Position numbers and translations under genes: made by a program
In this document: positions 16,640 to 26,372 of the stretch, one piece after another
How the letters are laid out: each line of letters opens with the position of its first letter
Numbering within the stretch: position 1 is the stretch's first letter
Notes under the pieces: model-generated
Databases searched by the model: none
What the model saw: only the letters and a program-made list of their open reading frames with translations
What the model was told of the DNA's origin: nothing
DNA from: Novosphingobium rosa NBRC 15208
Lineage (GTDB): Bacteria; Pseudomonadota; Alphaproteobacteria; Sphingomonadales; Sphingomonadaceae
Length of the DNA: 54,624 nt
NCBI RefSeq assembly: GCF_001598555.1
Contig: NZ_BCZE01000057.1
Span: 1-54,624 of the forward strand
Reading direction: 5' to 3'

Positions 16640-17638
16640 CTATCGCGGCGGGACCAGCCGAATGGTGTTACCCTCATGCTCGACCCGCAAACCATAGCTG
16701 ATCGCCACGGCCTGCGCGAAGCCTTGCGGATCGCGCGCCGCGAAAGCCCCGGTGATCCGGTGCTCACGCAGGGACGGATCGACAGCGATCAGCGTATCGG
16801 CATCGTAACGCGCGAACTCCTGCGCGGCGGCATCGAGACGCACGCTGCGGAAACTCAAATTGCCCTGCAACCATGAGAGGCCGCTTTCCATATCGACCTG
16901 ATCCACGCTGTCGACGCGCAGGGGCACCGCCGGATCTTCATCCACCTGCGCCAGCATGCCCGCATTCAGCATCATGGCCGCCGCATCGCCCCGCCGCATC
17001 TCCAGCCTGCCGCGCTTCACCATCACCCGCACGGCGGCGCCCATTTGCCGGCGCACCGAAAAGGCGGTGTCGAGCGCTTCCAGCGTGGTTTTGCCGACAA
17101 CCACGACAAAAGGCCTCAGCACGCTTTGGCCAGCCACATCGCGGGCCACCTCGAACAGGGCTTCTCCCGCCACCAGCGTCACCTGCCGCACCCGATCGGT
17201 AAAGCTGACCTTGATGACGCTGGCGGTGTTGAGGCTGACAAAGCTGCCATCGCTCAGCCTGATCCGCTTCATCTCGCCGATGGGGGAGGTGTAGCTTGCC
17301 TGACCGGGCGCCCAAAGAACCAGCCCGGCCGCCGCGGCGCCCGCCGTGGCCAGCGCGCTGGCGCCAAAGCCCAGAATGCGCCTGCGGCTTATGGCGGGGC
17401 GCGGAGACGGCGTGTCCAGAAAGACCTGCGGATCGAAGCCCGGGCCCAGCGCGCAGGCGGCCTGTGTTCTTATCATGGTGGCCTGCATGCGGGCCATGGC
17501 ACCAAGGCGGCGGATGTCACCCGCCAGCCAGCTGTCCAGCGCTGCCGCATCCTCCTCGCACAGCGGTGCGCGGTCGATCCGGGCCACCCAGAGACTGGCG
17601 GCCTCCTCGATCTCAGCGCTCGTTTCGCGTGGCGTCAT
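16640..17638 (-). CDS. fecR: FecR-family anti-sigma/regulator
   Basis: A 332-residue protein with an N-terminal cytoplasmic DUF4880-type segment (EEAASLWVARIDRAP, then WLAGDIRRLGAMARM), one membrane span after basic residues (near SRRRILGFGASALATAG), and the periplasmic FecR domain (IRLSDGSFVSLNTASVI, VTLVAGEALFEVARD) ending in an STN-like C-terminal region. FecR proteins sense an occupied TonB receptor and control a partner ECF sigma factor. The start at 17638 lies inside the sigma gene (26-nt overlap), so the pair is co-translated. The likely partner receptor is the divergent gene at 18499. Confidence 0.87.
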   Translation of the reverse strand: MTPRETSAEIEEAASLWVARIDRAPLCEEDAAALDSWLAGDIRRLGAMARMQATMIRTQAACALGPGFDPQVFLDTPSPRPAISRRRILGFGASALATAGAAAAGLVLWAPGQASYTSPIGEMKRIRLSDGSFVSLNTASVIKVSFTDRVRQVTLVAGEALFEVARDVAGQSVLRPFVVVVGKTTLEALDTAFSVRRQMGAAVRVMVKRGRLEMRRGDAAAMMLNAGMLAQVDEDPAVPLRVDSVDQVDMESGLSWLQGNLSFRSVRLDAAAQEFARYDADTLIAVDPSLREHRITGAFAARDPQGFAQAVAISYGLRVEHEGNTIRLVPPR

Positions 17639-18218
17639 AGGTCTCTGTTTCATGGGTCTGCTGCATAGACAATCGAGCGGGGGCGTTTCCGCCAGTCCCC
17701 GGTTCCTGCCCATTCATCAAAGCGGCCAGATGGCGCAGCGCTGCGGCGATATGCTTTTCGACCGTGCTTTCGGCAATCCCCAGATGCTGCGCCGTTTCGC
17801 GTTGCGACATGCCGTGAACCCGCCGCGCCACGAAGACCTCGCGACAGCGCCGCGGCAATTGCGCGATGGCCTCGGCCAGCAGGCGCAACTCCTGACGGCC
17901 CTCGGCCTCCCGGTCAGGGGTGGCGGCCAGACTCTCGACCTCGAGCCGGTCGAGTTCGGCGACGGCTTCGATGGGGACGATCCGCGCCCGGCGCACCTCA
18001 TTGACGAGAATGGCCAGAGCGGTGCGGAAGAAATAGGCGCGGGGATTCCGGATATGCTCGACCGAGGGCAACAGGGCGAGGCGCGCATAGGCTTCCTGCA
18101 CGATATCATCCAGATCGACCGCCAGCGTGCGTTGCGCCAGCCAGCGACGGAGCGCGGGCTCATGCGGGCAAACGGCCCTGGCCAACCACTGGGCCCTGTC
18201 GAGGAGGGAAGCGCTCAC
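17613..18218 (-). CDS. fecI: FecI-like ECF sigma factor
   Basis: ECF sigma-70 with region 2 (LDDIVQEAYARLALLPSVEHIRNPRAYFF) and region 4 (LPRRCREVFVARRVHGMSQRETAQHLGIAESTVEKHI), about 200 residues, the usual FecI length. The start chosen is GTG at 18218, giving MSASLLDRAQWLARAV. The frame stays open to an ATG at 18419, but that 67-residue addition looks like translated intergenic DNA and would cover the divergent control region. It would direct RNA polymerase to the receptor promoter after a FecR signal. Confidence 0.87.
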   Translation of the reverse strand: MSASLLDRAQWLARAVCPHEPALRRWLAQRTLAVDLDDIVQEAYARLALLPSVEHIRNPRAYFFRTALAILVNEVRRARIVPIEAVAELDRLEVESLAATPDREAEGRQELRLLAEAIAQLPRRCREVFVARRVHGMSQRETAQHLGIAESTVEKHIAAALRHLAALMNGQEPGTGGNAPARLSMQQTHETETYDATRNER

Positions 18219-18498
18219 ATCTTCGAGCAGGCCCGACAAGCAATGGGCACACAAGTGGTCATTTACCCACCCCAAACCATATGAATATTCCAAAATTGAC
18301 TGGCGGAAAGTCGGTTGCGAAATGTCTTCGTTGCAGCAGCTGGCAACAACAAGAGCTTTCCAAGGCTCACGCAGCCCAGCTTTCATGCACCCGGGGCAAG
18401 GGAACATGGACATGCGCAAGAGGGGGACGATGCCTGCGTGGGACAGGGGCTGAGGGGCGCATGACGCCTTTCACGCAGGACACAAACAGGGGACGTAG
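18219..18498. promoter_or_regulatory. Divergent control region, sigma factor / TonB receptor
   Basis: 280 bp without a convincing gene. It should hold the promoter of the TonB receptor, expected to depend on the FecI-like sigma factor. Near its right end a 9-bp stem (18451-18459 with 18465-18473, two G-U pairs) overlaps an alternative long-range repeat, CCTGCGTG (18433) and CACGCAGG (18472), so two mutually exclusive folds are possible in the receptor leader. GGGGACG precedes the receptor ATG. No -35/-10 pair was assigned. Confidence 0.4.
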
Positions 18499-21400
18499 AT
18501 GAAACATATCAGACAGGTCGCGGTCGCTCTGGCCGGGATCAGCTCGCTTGCCATGATGGTTGGCACCGCGCATGCGCAGCAGCGATCGCTGGATCTGCCG
18601 GCGGGCAAGGCGGTGGACACGCTGCCCAGCTTCGCCATCCAGAGCGGGCTGCAGATCATCGCGCCGAGCGACCGGCTTGCCGGTGTCCGCACCCCCGCGC
18701 TGACCGGGGTCTATGACGTGCGCGCCGCGCTGCGGCAGATCATCCAGGGCACGGATCTCGTCATCGCCTCGGACAATGGCCGCACCATCGTCCTGCGCGA
18801 CCGCAAGCTGAGCACCTCCGCCAGCCTGCCCACCGCCAGCCTTCACGCGGCAAGCTACACCGCCGCCGCGCAGCCCACCGCATCCGCGCCCGCACCCGCC
18901 GCGCCCGAACCCGTGGCCGCCCCCGCTGCGGAACCGGTGAACGACATCACCGTCGTCGGTTCGCAGATCAAGGGCGCCAAGGTGAACGCCGCTCTGCCGG
19001 TGACGGTGGTCGACCAGACCATGATCGCCGCGACCGGCGCGGTGAACGGCGCCGACCTGTTCCGCTCGATCCCGCAGATGGGCGACGTCACCTTCAACGC
19101 GCAATACACCGCGGGCAGCAGCAACTCGGCGCGCGGCGACGTCAACTCGATCAACCTGCGCAACCTTGGCGTGGGCAACACGCTGGTGCTGCTCAACGGC
19201 CGCCGCGTCGTCACCCATCCCACCAGCCAGGCCAATGACCAGCTGGTGCCGGTGCTGGGCTACAACAGCAACGCCATCCCGGTGAACGGGCTGGAGCGGC
19301 TGGAAGTGCTGCGCGACGGCGCGGCGGCCATCTATGGCGCCGATGCGGTGGCGGGCGTGGTCAACACCGTGCTCAAGACCAATTTCAGCGGCGCCGACAT
19401 GTCGGTGCAATATGGCGGCGCCGAACACACCCATTTGCGCGAGTTGAACGTCAGCGGGCTGTTCGGCAAGAATTTCGCCGAGGGGCGTGGCAACATCACC
19501 CTGAACGCCACCTATGACCGGGGCACCGGCATTCTCTCCACCGATCAGGCCTACACCGCCTCCTCGAACAAGACGCCGCTGTTCGCGGGCACGGCCTTCG
19601 CCACGGCCACCTCGCTCGACGGGCGCAGCACCACCACGCCCTGGCTCTCGGCGGCGACGCCTTCAAGCTTTGGCACGATCCGGCAGGGCACCACCGCGCT
19701 GACCAGCGGCTCGGGCGCCTTCCACATCCAGCCCACCACCAGCAGCGGCTGCGCCATCGCCATCGGCAACGGCCTGTGCGACGCCACCGGCGCGCTGGCG
19801 ACCTCGGGCGTCAACCGCAATCTGCGTTACGACAGCGCGGCCACCGGCATTTCGGTGCTGCCCTCGGTCGACCGCGTCAATCTGTTCAGCAGCGGCCATT
19901 ACGACATCGACGACAATGTCACCGCTTTCTTCGAAGGCGGCTTCTACTGGGCCAAGACTCACGCCACGCAGAGCCCGATCTCGACGCTCTCCTCGATCCC
20001 CATCACCGTTCCCGCCAGCAACTATTACAACCCCTATGGCGCGGCGGTGTTCGCCAATGGCACGGTCAATCCCAACCGCATCGCGGGCACCAATGTTCCG
20101 GCGGCAGGCCTGCCGGTGACCATCACCGGCTATTCCTTCGCGGATCTTGGCAACATCAACATCGATGTCACCAACAAGCAATACCGTCTGCTCTTCGGCC
20201 TGCGCGGCAGCTGGGACAGCTGGAACTGGGAAAGCGCGCTCAGCTATTCGGAAGCGACCGTGCGCGACGTCAGCGACAACATCTCGCGCACCAAGCTGCA
20301 GGCTGCCCTCGCGCTTTCCACGCCTGACGCCTACAATGTTTTCAACGGCGGCACGCTGAGCAATCCTTCGGTGGGTGACGGCACGCCCAACAGCCAGGCG
20401 ACCATCGATTCGATCCGCGAGAAGCTGACCCGCTACGACAAGACCACGCTGGCCACCTATGATTTCCGCGTTTCGCGCCGCGATCTCATCAAGCTGCCGG
20501 CGGGCAATGTCGGCATTGCGGCGGGCATGGAAGCACGGCGGGAAAGCCAGCTCGACGACCGCGATTCCGGCATCGACGGCACGGTCAATTTCACCGATCC
20601 GGTCACTGGCGTGGTGGCCAGCAACTTCGTGCCCAACAGCCTCAACCCCGACACGCATGGCACGCGCGAGGTCTTCTCGCTCTACGGCGAATTCGCCATT
20701 CCCGCGATCTCGCCCGACATGCATGTGCCGCTGATCCGCAATCTGGAATTCCAGGCGGCGGGCCGATTCGAAAGCTACAGCGATTTCGGCCCCGTCGCGG
20801 TGCCCAAATTCGCGGGCGCATGGGACATCGTGAAGGGCATCCGCCTGCGCGCATCCTGGGCGAAATCCTTCCGCGCGCCCAATCTGGAGCAGACCAACGC
20901 CTCGCTGGTCACCCGCACCAACACCCGCACCGATTATGCCTTCTGCGAAGCGGATCTGCGTGCCGGGCGCATCTCGGCCTTCTCGCAGTGCACCCGCTCC
21001 AACTCGGTGACCGCGCAGCGCGCCGGCAACCCCAACCTGCAGCCCGAGCGGGACACCACCCTGTCGATGGGCGCCGTGATCGAGCCGCCGCTGCCGCCCA
21101 GCATCGGTCATCTGACGCTGACCGGCGACTATTGGCAGGTCAAGCAGAAGGGTCTGGTCGGCGTCTTCGGTGAAGGCAATGCGCTGATTCAGGACTATCT
21201 GCTGCGCCAGAGCGGCAGCTCCAACCCCAATGTGGTGCGTGCCGCCCCCACCGCCGACGACATCGCCGCCTTTGCCGGAACCGGGCTGACTCCGGCCGGT
21301 CAGGTGCTTTATGTGAAGGACCAGTATGTGAACCTGCTGCCGCAGACCGTGCGCGGCATGGATTTCAACCTGAGCTACACCACGCCGCGCACCAGCATCG

Positions 21401-21879
21401 GCAGCTTCAACGCCACGTTCAACCTGTCGCATCTCTTCCGCTATTATCAGGATCCCTCGCCGGGTATCTCCCAGTTGCTGGCGGCACGCGCGGCGGGGCA
21501 GATCAACGCCGGCACCACCATCACCGGCGGCGGCGACCTGCTGCGGCAGAACGGCAAGCCTGCTTGGAAATGGTCGGCGGCGCTCACCTGGTCGCTGGGC
21601 AATCTGACGATCGGCGGCTTCACCCAGTTCATCGGCAGCGTGGATGACACCAGCCTGCTGGATTCGGTGGGCAATGCCTGGGTGGTGCAGAGCCAGATCA
21701 CCGGCAACCTCTATGCCGATTACCGTCTGGGCGAGGGCACTCTCAAGGGCACCAGCCTGCGCTTCGGCGTGCGCAACCTGACCAATGAGCAGCCGCCGCT
21801 GTCCTCGGCGGGCTATATGGGCACGCTTTACGCGCCCTATGCCCGCTACTGGTATGCCAGCGTCCGCCACAAGTTCTGA
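18499..21879 (+). CDS. TonB-dependent receptor with STN domain
   Basis: A 1126-residue outer-membrane receptor. It has a signal peptide ending AHA-Q, then a secretin/TonB short N-terminal domain (about residues 28-105: RSLDLPAGKAVDTLPSF to GRTIVL), and a proline/alanine-rich linker. A TonB box region and plug follow (NDITVVGSQIKG, LRNLGVGNTLVLLNGRRV, LEVLRDGAAAIYGADAVAGVVN), then a 22-strand-type barrel ending in an aromatic-rich strand with terminal Phe. The STN domain signals to FecR, so it is probably a transducer for the divergent fecIR pair. The ligand is unknown. The downstream peptidase and amidohydrolase suggest a peptide-like substrate. Confidence 0.93.
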   Translation: MKHIRQVAVALAGISSLAMMVGTAHAQQRSLDLPAGKAVDTLPSFAIQSGLQIIAPSDRLAGVRTPALTGVYDVRAALRQIIQGTDLVIASDNGRTIVLRDRKLSTSASLPTASLHAASYTAAAQPTASAPAPAAPEPVAAPAAEPVNDITVVGSQIKGAKVNAALPVTVVDQTMIAATGAVNGADLFRSIPQMGDVTFNAQYTAGSSNSARGDVNSINLRNLGVGNTLVLLNGRRVVTHPTSQANDQLVPVLGYNSNAIPVNGLERLEVLRDGAAAIYGADAVAGVVNTVLKTNFSGADMSVQYGGAEHTHLRELNVSGLFGKNFAEGRGNITLNATYDRGTGILSTDQAYTASSNKTPLFAGTAFATATSLDGRSTTTPWLSAATPSSFGTIRQGTTALTSGSGAFHIQPTTSSGCAIAIGNGLCDATGALATSGVNRNLRYDSAATGISVLPSVDRVNLFSSGHYDIDDNVTAFFEGGFYWAKTHATQSPISTLSSIPITVPASNYYNPYGAAVFANGTVNPNRIAGTNVPAAGLPVTITGYSFADLGNINIDVTNKQYRLLFGLRGSWDSWNWESALSYSEATVRDVSDNISRTKLQAALALSTPDAYNVFNGGTLSNPSVGDGTPNSQATIDSIREKLTRYDKTTLATYDFRVSRRDLIKLPAGNVGIAAGMEARRESQLDDRDSGIDGTVNFTDPVTGVVASNFVPNSLNPDTHGTREVFSLYGEFAIPAISPDMHVPLIRNLEFQAAGRFESYSDFGPVAVPKFAGAWDIVKGIRLRASWAKSFRAPNLEQTNASLVTRTNTRTDYAFCEADLRAGRISAFSQCTRSNSVTAQRAGNPNLQPERDTTLSMGAVIEPPLPPSIGHLTLTGDYWQVKQKGLVGVFGEGNALIQDYLLRQSGSSNPNVVRAAPTADDIAAFAGTGLTPAGQVLYVKDQYVNLLPQTVRGMDFNLSYTTPRTSIGSFNATFNLSHLFRYYQDPSPGISQLLAARAAGQINAGTTITGGGDLLRQNGKPAWKWSAALTWSLGNLTIGGFTQFIGSVDDTSLLDSVGNAWVVQSQITGNLYADYRLGEGTLKGTSLRFGVRNLTNEQPPLSSAGYMGTLYAPYARYWYASVRHKF

Positions 21880-21889
21880 TCCGAGGCGC

Positions 21890-21912
21890 GGGAGCGGGCT
21901 TGTCCCGCTCCC
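21890..21912 (+). terminator. Hairpin after TonB receptor
   Basis: A perfect 9-bp stem (21890-21898 with 21904-21912) with a 5-nt loop lies 10 nt after the receptor stop and 76 nt before the metalloprotease start. There is no T-tract. It may act as a partial terminator or 3' stabiliser that lets the receptor be expressed above the downstream enzymes. Confidence 0.5.
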
Positions 21913-21988
21913 ATCATGGCGAAGCGTGACAAGCCTTCGCTGACTGTTCAACCTGCCCTTTCGTTGCCTTCCGCCCGGGAACTTGCCG

Positions 21989-24487
21989 ATGTTCTTGCCT
22001 GACCGCCGCCTGATCGCCGCTCTTTCCCTGCCGCTGTTGGCCATGCCGATGCAGACCATGGCGCAGGCGCCCGCGCCAGCAGCCGACACCTTCGCCCGCC
22101 GCACCGGCGCTCTGGTGCGGCAGCAGGGCCTGTTTCCCGTCTTCGTCGACAAGGCCAATGGCCGGGTGCTGATTCAGCTGCCCCCGCCCGACAAGGACGG
22201 CATCTCGGGCCGCTTCATTCACCAGACGATCCTCGCCACCGGTCTTGGCTCCACCCCCATCGGGCTGGACCGGGCGGAGATGGGCCGCGCGCAGGTGCTG
22301 GCCTTCCACCGCATCGGCCGCCGGGTGATCCTTCAGGCCGAAAACTATGGCATGCGCGCCGATGGCGCCGGGGCCGACGAACAGCGCGCGGTGCATGACA
22401 GCTTCGCGGTCTCGAACATCTGGTCGGGCGAGGTCGAGGCCGATGCGCCGGGCGGCGGCACACTGGTGGACATCTCCAGCTTCCTGACCCGCGACGCGCT
22501 CGACATCGCCGCCAAGCTGAAGGCGCGCAAGCAGGGCCTCTACCGGCAGGCTCCAGCCCTCTCCTACATCGACACCGCCAGCCTTGGCGCCTTCCCCGAC
22601 AACATCGACATCGAGGTGGCCCAGACCTTCACCACCGACGAGCCCGGCCCCGACATCCGCGGCGTCGCCCCCGATGCGCGCGCGATCACCATGACGGTGC
22701 ACCACAGCTTCGTGAAGCTGCCCGAACCCGGTTTCGAACCGCGCCTCTATGATCCGCGCGTCGGCACATCGGTGCAGGTGCTGGTGCAGAATTTCGCCGC
22801 GCCGCTCGATTCCGCCGATGTCTACCGGCTGGTGCGCCGCTTCCGGCTGGAAAAGACCGAGCCGAACGCGGCGCGCTCGCATGTCAAAAAGCCGATCGTG
22901 TTTTATGTCGACCGCGCCGCGCCCGAACCGGTGCGCTCGGCGCTGGTGCAGGGCGCCAGCATGTGGGGCCAGGCCTTCGACGCGGCCGGCTATATCGACG
23001 CCTTCAAGGTCGAGGTGCTGCCCGAGGGCGTCAACCCGATGGATGCGCGCTACAATGTCATCAACTGGGTGCATGAGCAGACGCGCGGCTGGTCCACCGG
23101 CCAGACCATCGTCGATCCGCGCACGGGCGAGATCATTCGCGGCGTGGTGCAGCTGGGCTCGCTGCGGCTGCGGCAGGACAAGATGATCTTCGAGGGGCTG
23201 GTCGGCGCCGACAAGACCGGCAAGGGCGGACCCGAGGATCCGGTGCGGCTGGCGCTGGCGCGCATCCGCCAGCTGGGCATGCATGAAACCGGCCATGCGC
23301 TGGGCCTGTCGCATAATTTCGCGGGCAGCACTTTCGACAACCGCGCCTCCACGCTGGATTATCCCGCCCCGCTCGTTCAGGTGAAGGGTGACCATCTGAC
23401 CTTCGAGGATGTCTATGCCACCCGCGCCGGGGCATGGGACAAGTTCAGCGTGAAGTGGCTCTATGCGACCGTTCCTGCAGGCGCCAAGGGCCGCGACCAG
23501 CTCTCGGCCTGGGCGAAGGATGCGCAGGACAAGGGCATGCGCTTCATCGCCGAGACCGACCATCCCTACAGCACGCAATGGGACAATGGCAGCGATCCGG
23601 TGAAGGAGCTGGACCATATCATGGAGGTGCGGCGCGTCGCCCTCGCCCATTTCGGCCTGCGCAACATCGCGCAGGGTGCGCCGGTGGCCGATCTGCGCCG
23701 GGTCTTCGTGCCGATCTATCTCTTCCACCGCTATCAGGTGGCCGGTGTCGTCAAGCTGCTGGGCGGGGTGGATTATTCCTATGCCGTCAATGGCGACGGA
23801 CATGAGCCCGCCCTGCCCATCGCCCCGGCCATCCAGCAACAGGCGCTCGACGCGCTGGTGAAAACGCTGGCGCCCGAGCAGCTCGATCTGCCCGACACGC
23901 TGATCGACCTGCTCTCCGACGGGCAGGCCGCCACGGCGGAGCGCGGCTTCGACATCGAGGTCTTCCCCTCGATGGGCGGGCCGGTGTTCGATCTGCCCGG
24001 CGTGGCGACCACCGCCGCCGACATGACGCTGTCCGCCCTGCTCGATCCCGAGCGGCTCAACCGCATGGTCGAGCAGCACCGCCGCGATCCCCGCCAGATG
24101 GGGGTGAGCCGGATGGTCACCACGCTGCTGGGCGCCGTCGCGCCGGTGGCCGGGAATGAGGGGCGCTACGCCGAAATCCGGCGGCGGGTGCGCCTGAAGC
24201 TGGTGGCCGATATGGCCGGGGCGATGGGCGACAAGGCGCTCTCCCCCACCGCCGCGGCCGAATTGCAGGCCGCGCTCACCGGTTTTGGCGCCCAGCTGCA
24301 GGCCTTCCATGGCGATGCCGAGGAGATGGTGCAGACCCAGTCCCTCGCCGCCATGCTGACGGGCCGCGACAGCGCCAAACTCGCCCGCCTCGCCGCCGAC
24401 CGCGCACAGGCCCCCGCCCTGCCGCCCGGCGCGCCCATCGGCGAGCCCTGCTGGTTCTGCGAGACCGGCATCACGCCAGCCATGTGA
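21989..24487 (+). CDS. Exported zinc metalloprotease (DUF5117/DUF4953 type)
   Basis: An 832-residue protein with a signal peptide (PMQTMAQA). The zinc site HETGHALGLSH gives His432, Glu433, His436 and His442, a metzincin-like HExxHxxGxxH arrangement. The flanking architecture (FIHQTILATGLGSTPIGLDR, FEPRLYDPRVG, VINWVHEQTRGWS) matches the large bacterial zinc-dependent metalloproteases that follow TonB receptors in Sphingomonadales and Bacteroidetes. It probably cleaves peptides in the periplasm or at the surface. The ATG at 21989 is used; a TTG two codons upstream is also open. Its operon position suggests it processes the receptor's ligand. Confidence 0.87.
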   Translation: MFLPDRRLIAALSLPLLAMPMQTMAQAPAPAADTFARRTGALVRQQGLFPVFVDKANGRVLIQLPPPDKDGISGRFIHQTILATGLGSTPIGLDRAEMGRAQVLAFHRIGRRVILQAENYGMRADGAGADEQRAVHDSFAVSNIWSGEVEADAPGGGTLVDISSFLTRDALDIAAKLKARKQGLYRQAPALSYIDTASLGAFPDNIDIEVAQTFTTDEPGPDIRGVAPDARAITMTVHHSFVKLPEPGFEPRLYDPRVGTSVQVLVQNFAAPLDSADVYRLVRRFRLEKTEPNAARSHVKKPIVFYVDRAAPEPVRSALVQGASMWGQAFDAAGYIDAFKVEVLPEGVNPMDARYNVINWVHEQTRGWSTGQTIVDPRTGEIIRGVVQLGSLRLRQDKMIFEGLVGADKTGKGGPEDPVRLALARIRQLGMHETGHALGLSHNFAGSTFDNRASTLDYPAPLVQVKGDHLTFEDVYATRAGAWDKFSVKWLYATVPAGAKGRDQLSAWAKDAQDKGMRFIAETDHPYSTQWDNGSDPVKELDHIMEVRRVALAHFGLRNIAQGAPVADLRRVFVPIYLFHRYQVAGVVKLLGGVDYSYAVNGDGHEPALPIAPAIQQQALDALVKTLAPEQLDLPDTLIDLLSDGQAATAERGFDIEVFPSMGGPVFDLPGVATTAADMTLSALLDPERLNRMVEQHRRDPRQMGVSRMVTTLLGAVAPVAGNEGRYAEIRRRVRLKLVADMAGAMGDKALSPTAAAELQAALTGFGAQLQAFHGDAEEMVQTQSLAAMLTGRDSAKLARLAADRAQAPALPPGAPIGEPCWFCETGITPAM

Positions 24488-24535
24488 CCCTTTTTCCAGA
24501 CCACGCTCCATCGACACATTTCGGGATCCATCACC

Positions 24536-26332
24536 ATGCGACCACTGACCTCTGCCTATCGCCAGACGACCGCACAGCTTGCCCTCGCCCTCGCGCTTGC
24601 TGCCGCGCCCCATGCCATGGCCGCGCCCGCCAGCGGCACCATCGCCATCGTGGGGGCCACTGTCTTTGATGGCACGGGCGCGCCACCTCATGCCGCCACC
24701 GTGGTGATCGCCGATGGCCGCATCGCCGATGTGGGGCCTGATGTGAAAATCCCCAAGGGCGCGAAACTCATTCAGGCCAAGGGCGAGGCGCTGCTGCCCG
24801 GCTTCTTCGACGTCCACACCCATTGGGTCGGCCAGCCCGCCACCACGCCGCAGATCGCCACCGCCTATATTTCCGCCGGCGTGACCACCACCAATGATTT
24901 CAACGCCGCGCCGGAATCCTGGGCGCCGCGCCGGGCGTGGATCTCCACCCTGGCCTCGCCGCATGTCAACATGACCGCGCGCATGGGCATGCCCGGCGGC
25001 CATGGCGCCGACTGGGCCGACGAGAACACCATCAAGATGTTCGGCACCGCGCAGGGCGCCCGCATGGCGATGGATGAGGTGATGGCCTATCAGCCCGATA
25101 TGGTGAAGGGCTTCCACGATGGCTGGCGCTATGGCTCGGGCGCGGACAACAACACCATCGACGAGACGACGCTGGCCGGTCTGGTGTCCGAGGCGCACAA
25201 GTTCCACAAGAAGGTGCTGACCCATACGGTGACGGTGGTGCGCGGCGAGGAAGCGGCGCGCGCCGGGGTCGATGTGGTGGCGCACAGCCTGCAGGACGCC
25301 GAGATCACCCAGAAGACCATCGACCTGTTCAAGGCCCACGGCACCGCCTATGCGCCCACGCTGGCCGTCTATGAGCCGCAGAAGCCGGGCCAGCCGCCGC
25401 GCCGGGACGACACCGGCCTGCGTTCGAGCATCGCCCGCTTCGATCATGCGCTCCACAATGTGAAGCGCATGCAGGATGCCGGCGTGCTGGTGGCGCTGGG
25501 CACCGATGCGGGCATGCCGGGCACGCCGCATGGCTTTGCCACGCTGCATGAGATGGAGCTGATGGTGAGGGCCGGGCTGACCCCGACCGAGGCCCTGATG
25601 GCGGGCACCGCCAACAGCGCGAAGGCCATCGGCCTGATCGAGGATCGCGGCACCATCGAAAAGGGCAAGCGCGCCGATCTGGTGCTGATCAAGGGCACGC
25701 CCTGGACCACCATCGCGGATGTTCACAAGACGGACCGCACCTTTGTCGATGGCAGGCAGGTCTTCGGCCCCGGCGTGGCGCTGCCGGCGGCCAATCTGGC
25801 GACCTCGCTGGCGCCGGTGAAAATCGCCGCGAAGATCGACGATTTCGAGGCCGCCAACGGGCGGACCCTGCTCGACACGCTGCGCGTCAACGATGTGGAG
25901 CGGGGCCGCGAGCGCACCACGCAGGTGATGACGCTGATCGACCGCGCGCCGGGCAACCATGCGCTGAATGTGGCCGCCAAGATGTCCTACACCGACGATC
26001 CCCAGTCCGGCGTGATCCTGCCCCTGACGCGCGGCTCGATCCAGCCCGGCGACATCACCGCTTATCATGGCGTGCGCTTCGAGATCCGGGGCGGCGCGGG
26101 GGCCTACAAGCTGGTGCTCAACAGTCTGGAGGGCAGCTGGGCCGCGCCGGTCAAGGCCGGGGCCGAGTGGCAGAAGATCGAGGTGCCGTTCAGCGCCCTC
26201 TCCTTCACCGGCAAGGCCAATGCGCCCGGCTCGACATGGTCGGGCAAGGATCTGACCTCGGTCGAGGTGACGGGCAGCACCAAACCCGATGAAACGCTGT
26301 GGTGGCAGATCGATAACGTCGAATTCTACTGA
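24536..26332 (+). CDS. Exported amidohydrolase fused to a CIA30 domain
   Basis: A 598-residue protein with a signal peptide (HAMAAPASG). Residues about 35-425 form an imidazolonepropionase-like amidohydrolase with ligands in FFDVHTHW, a candidate carboxylated lysine in DMVKGFHDG, and LTHTVTV, VAHSL and LGTDAGMPGTPHG. Residues about 430-598 form a separate beta-sandwich resembling the CIA30/NDUFAF1 domain (KIDDFEAANGRTLLD at the start, ITAYHGVRFEIRG, and WQIDNVEFY at the end). Members of this amidohydrolase group include peptidases acting on Xaa-Arg or Xaa-Pro-type bonds. The CIA30 part may bind substrate. It starts 49 nt after the metalloprotease stop and is probably in its operon. Confidence 0.83.
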   Translation: MRPLTSAYRQTTAQLALALALAAAPHAMAAPASGTIAIVGATVFDGTGAPPHAATVVIADGRIADVGPDVKIPKGAKLIQAKGEALLPGFFDVHTHWVGQPATTPQIATAYISAGVTTTNDFNAAPESWAPRRAWISTLASPHVNMTARMGMPGGHGADWADENTIKMFGTAQGARMAMDEVMAYQPDMVKGFHDGWRYGSGADNNTIDETTLAGLVSEAHKFHKKVLTHTVTVVRGEEAARAGVDVVAHSLQDAEITQKTIDLFKAHGTAYAPTLAVYEPQKPGQPPRRDDTGLRSSIARFDHALHNVKRMQDAGVLVALGTDAGMPGTPHGFATLHEMELMVRAGLTPTEALMAGTANSAKAIGLIEDRGTIEKGKRADLVLIKGTPWTTIADVHKTDRTFVDGRQVFGPGVALPAANLATSLAPVKIAAKIDDFEAANGRTLLDTLRVNDVERGRERTTQVMTLIDRAPGNHALNVAAKMSYTDDPQSGVILPLTRGSIQPGDITAYHGVRFEIRGGAGAYKLVLNSLEGSWAAPVKAGAEWQKIEVPFSALSFTGKANAPGSTWSGKDLTSVEVTGSTKPDETLWWQIDNVEFY

Positions 26333-26372
26333 GCGGCTTCGGCTGGTGACCAGGCGCCTGGGGAGACTGGAT

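Noticed and set aside
18219..18419. N-terminal extension of the FecI-like sigma factor from an upstream ATG
   Set aside because: The 67 extra residues (Cys-rich, no helix pattern) do not resemble ECF factors and would consume most of the divergent promoter region. A GTG at 18218 gives the normal length.
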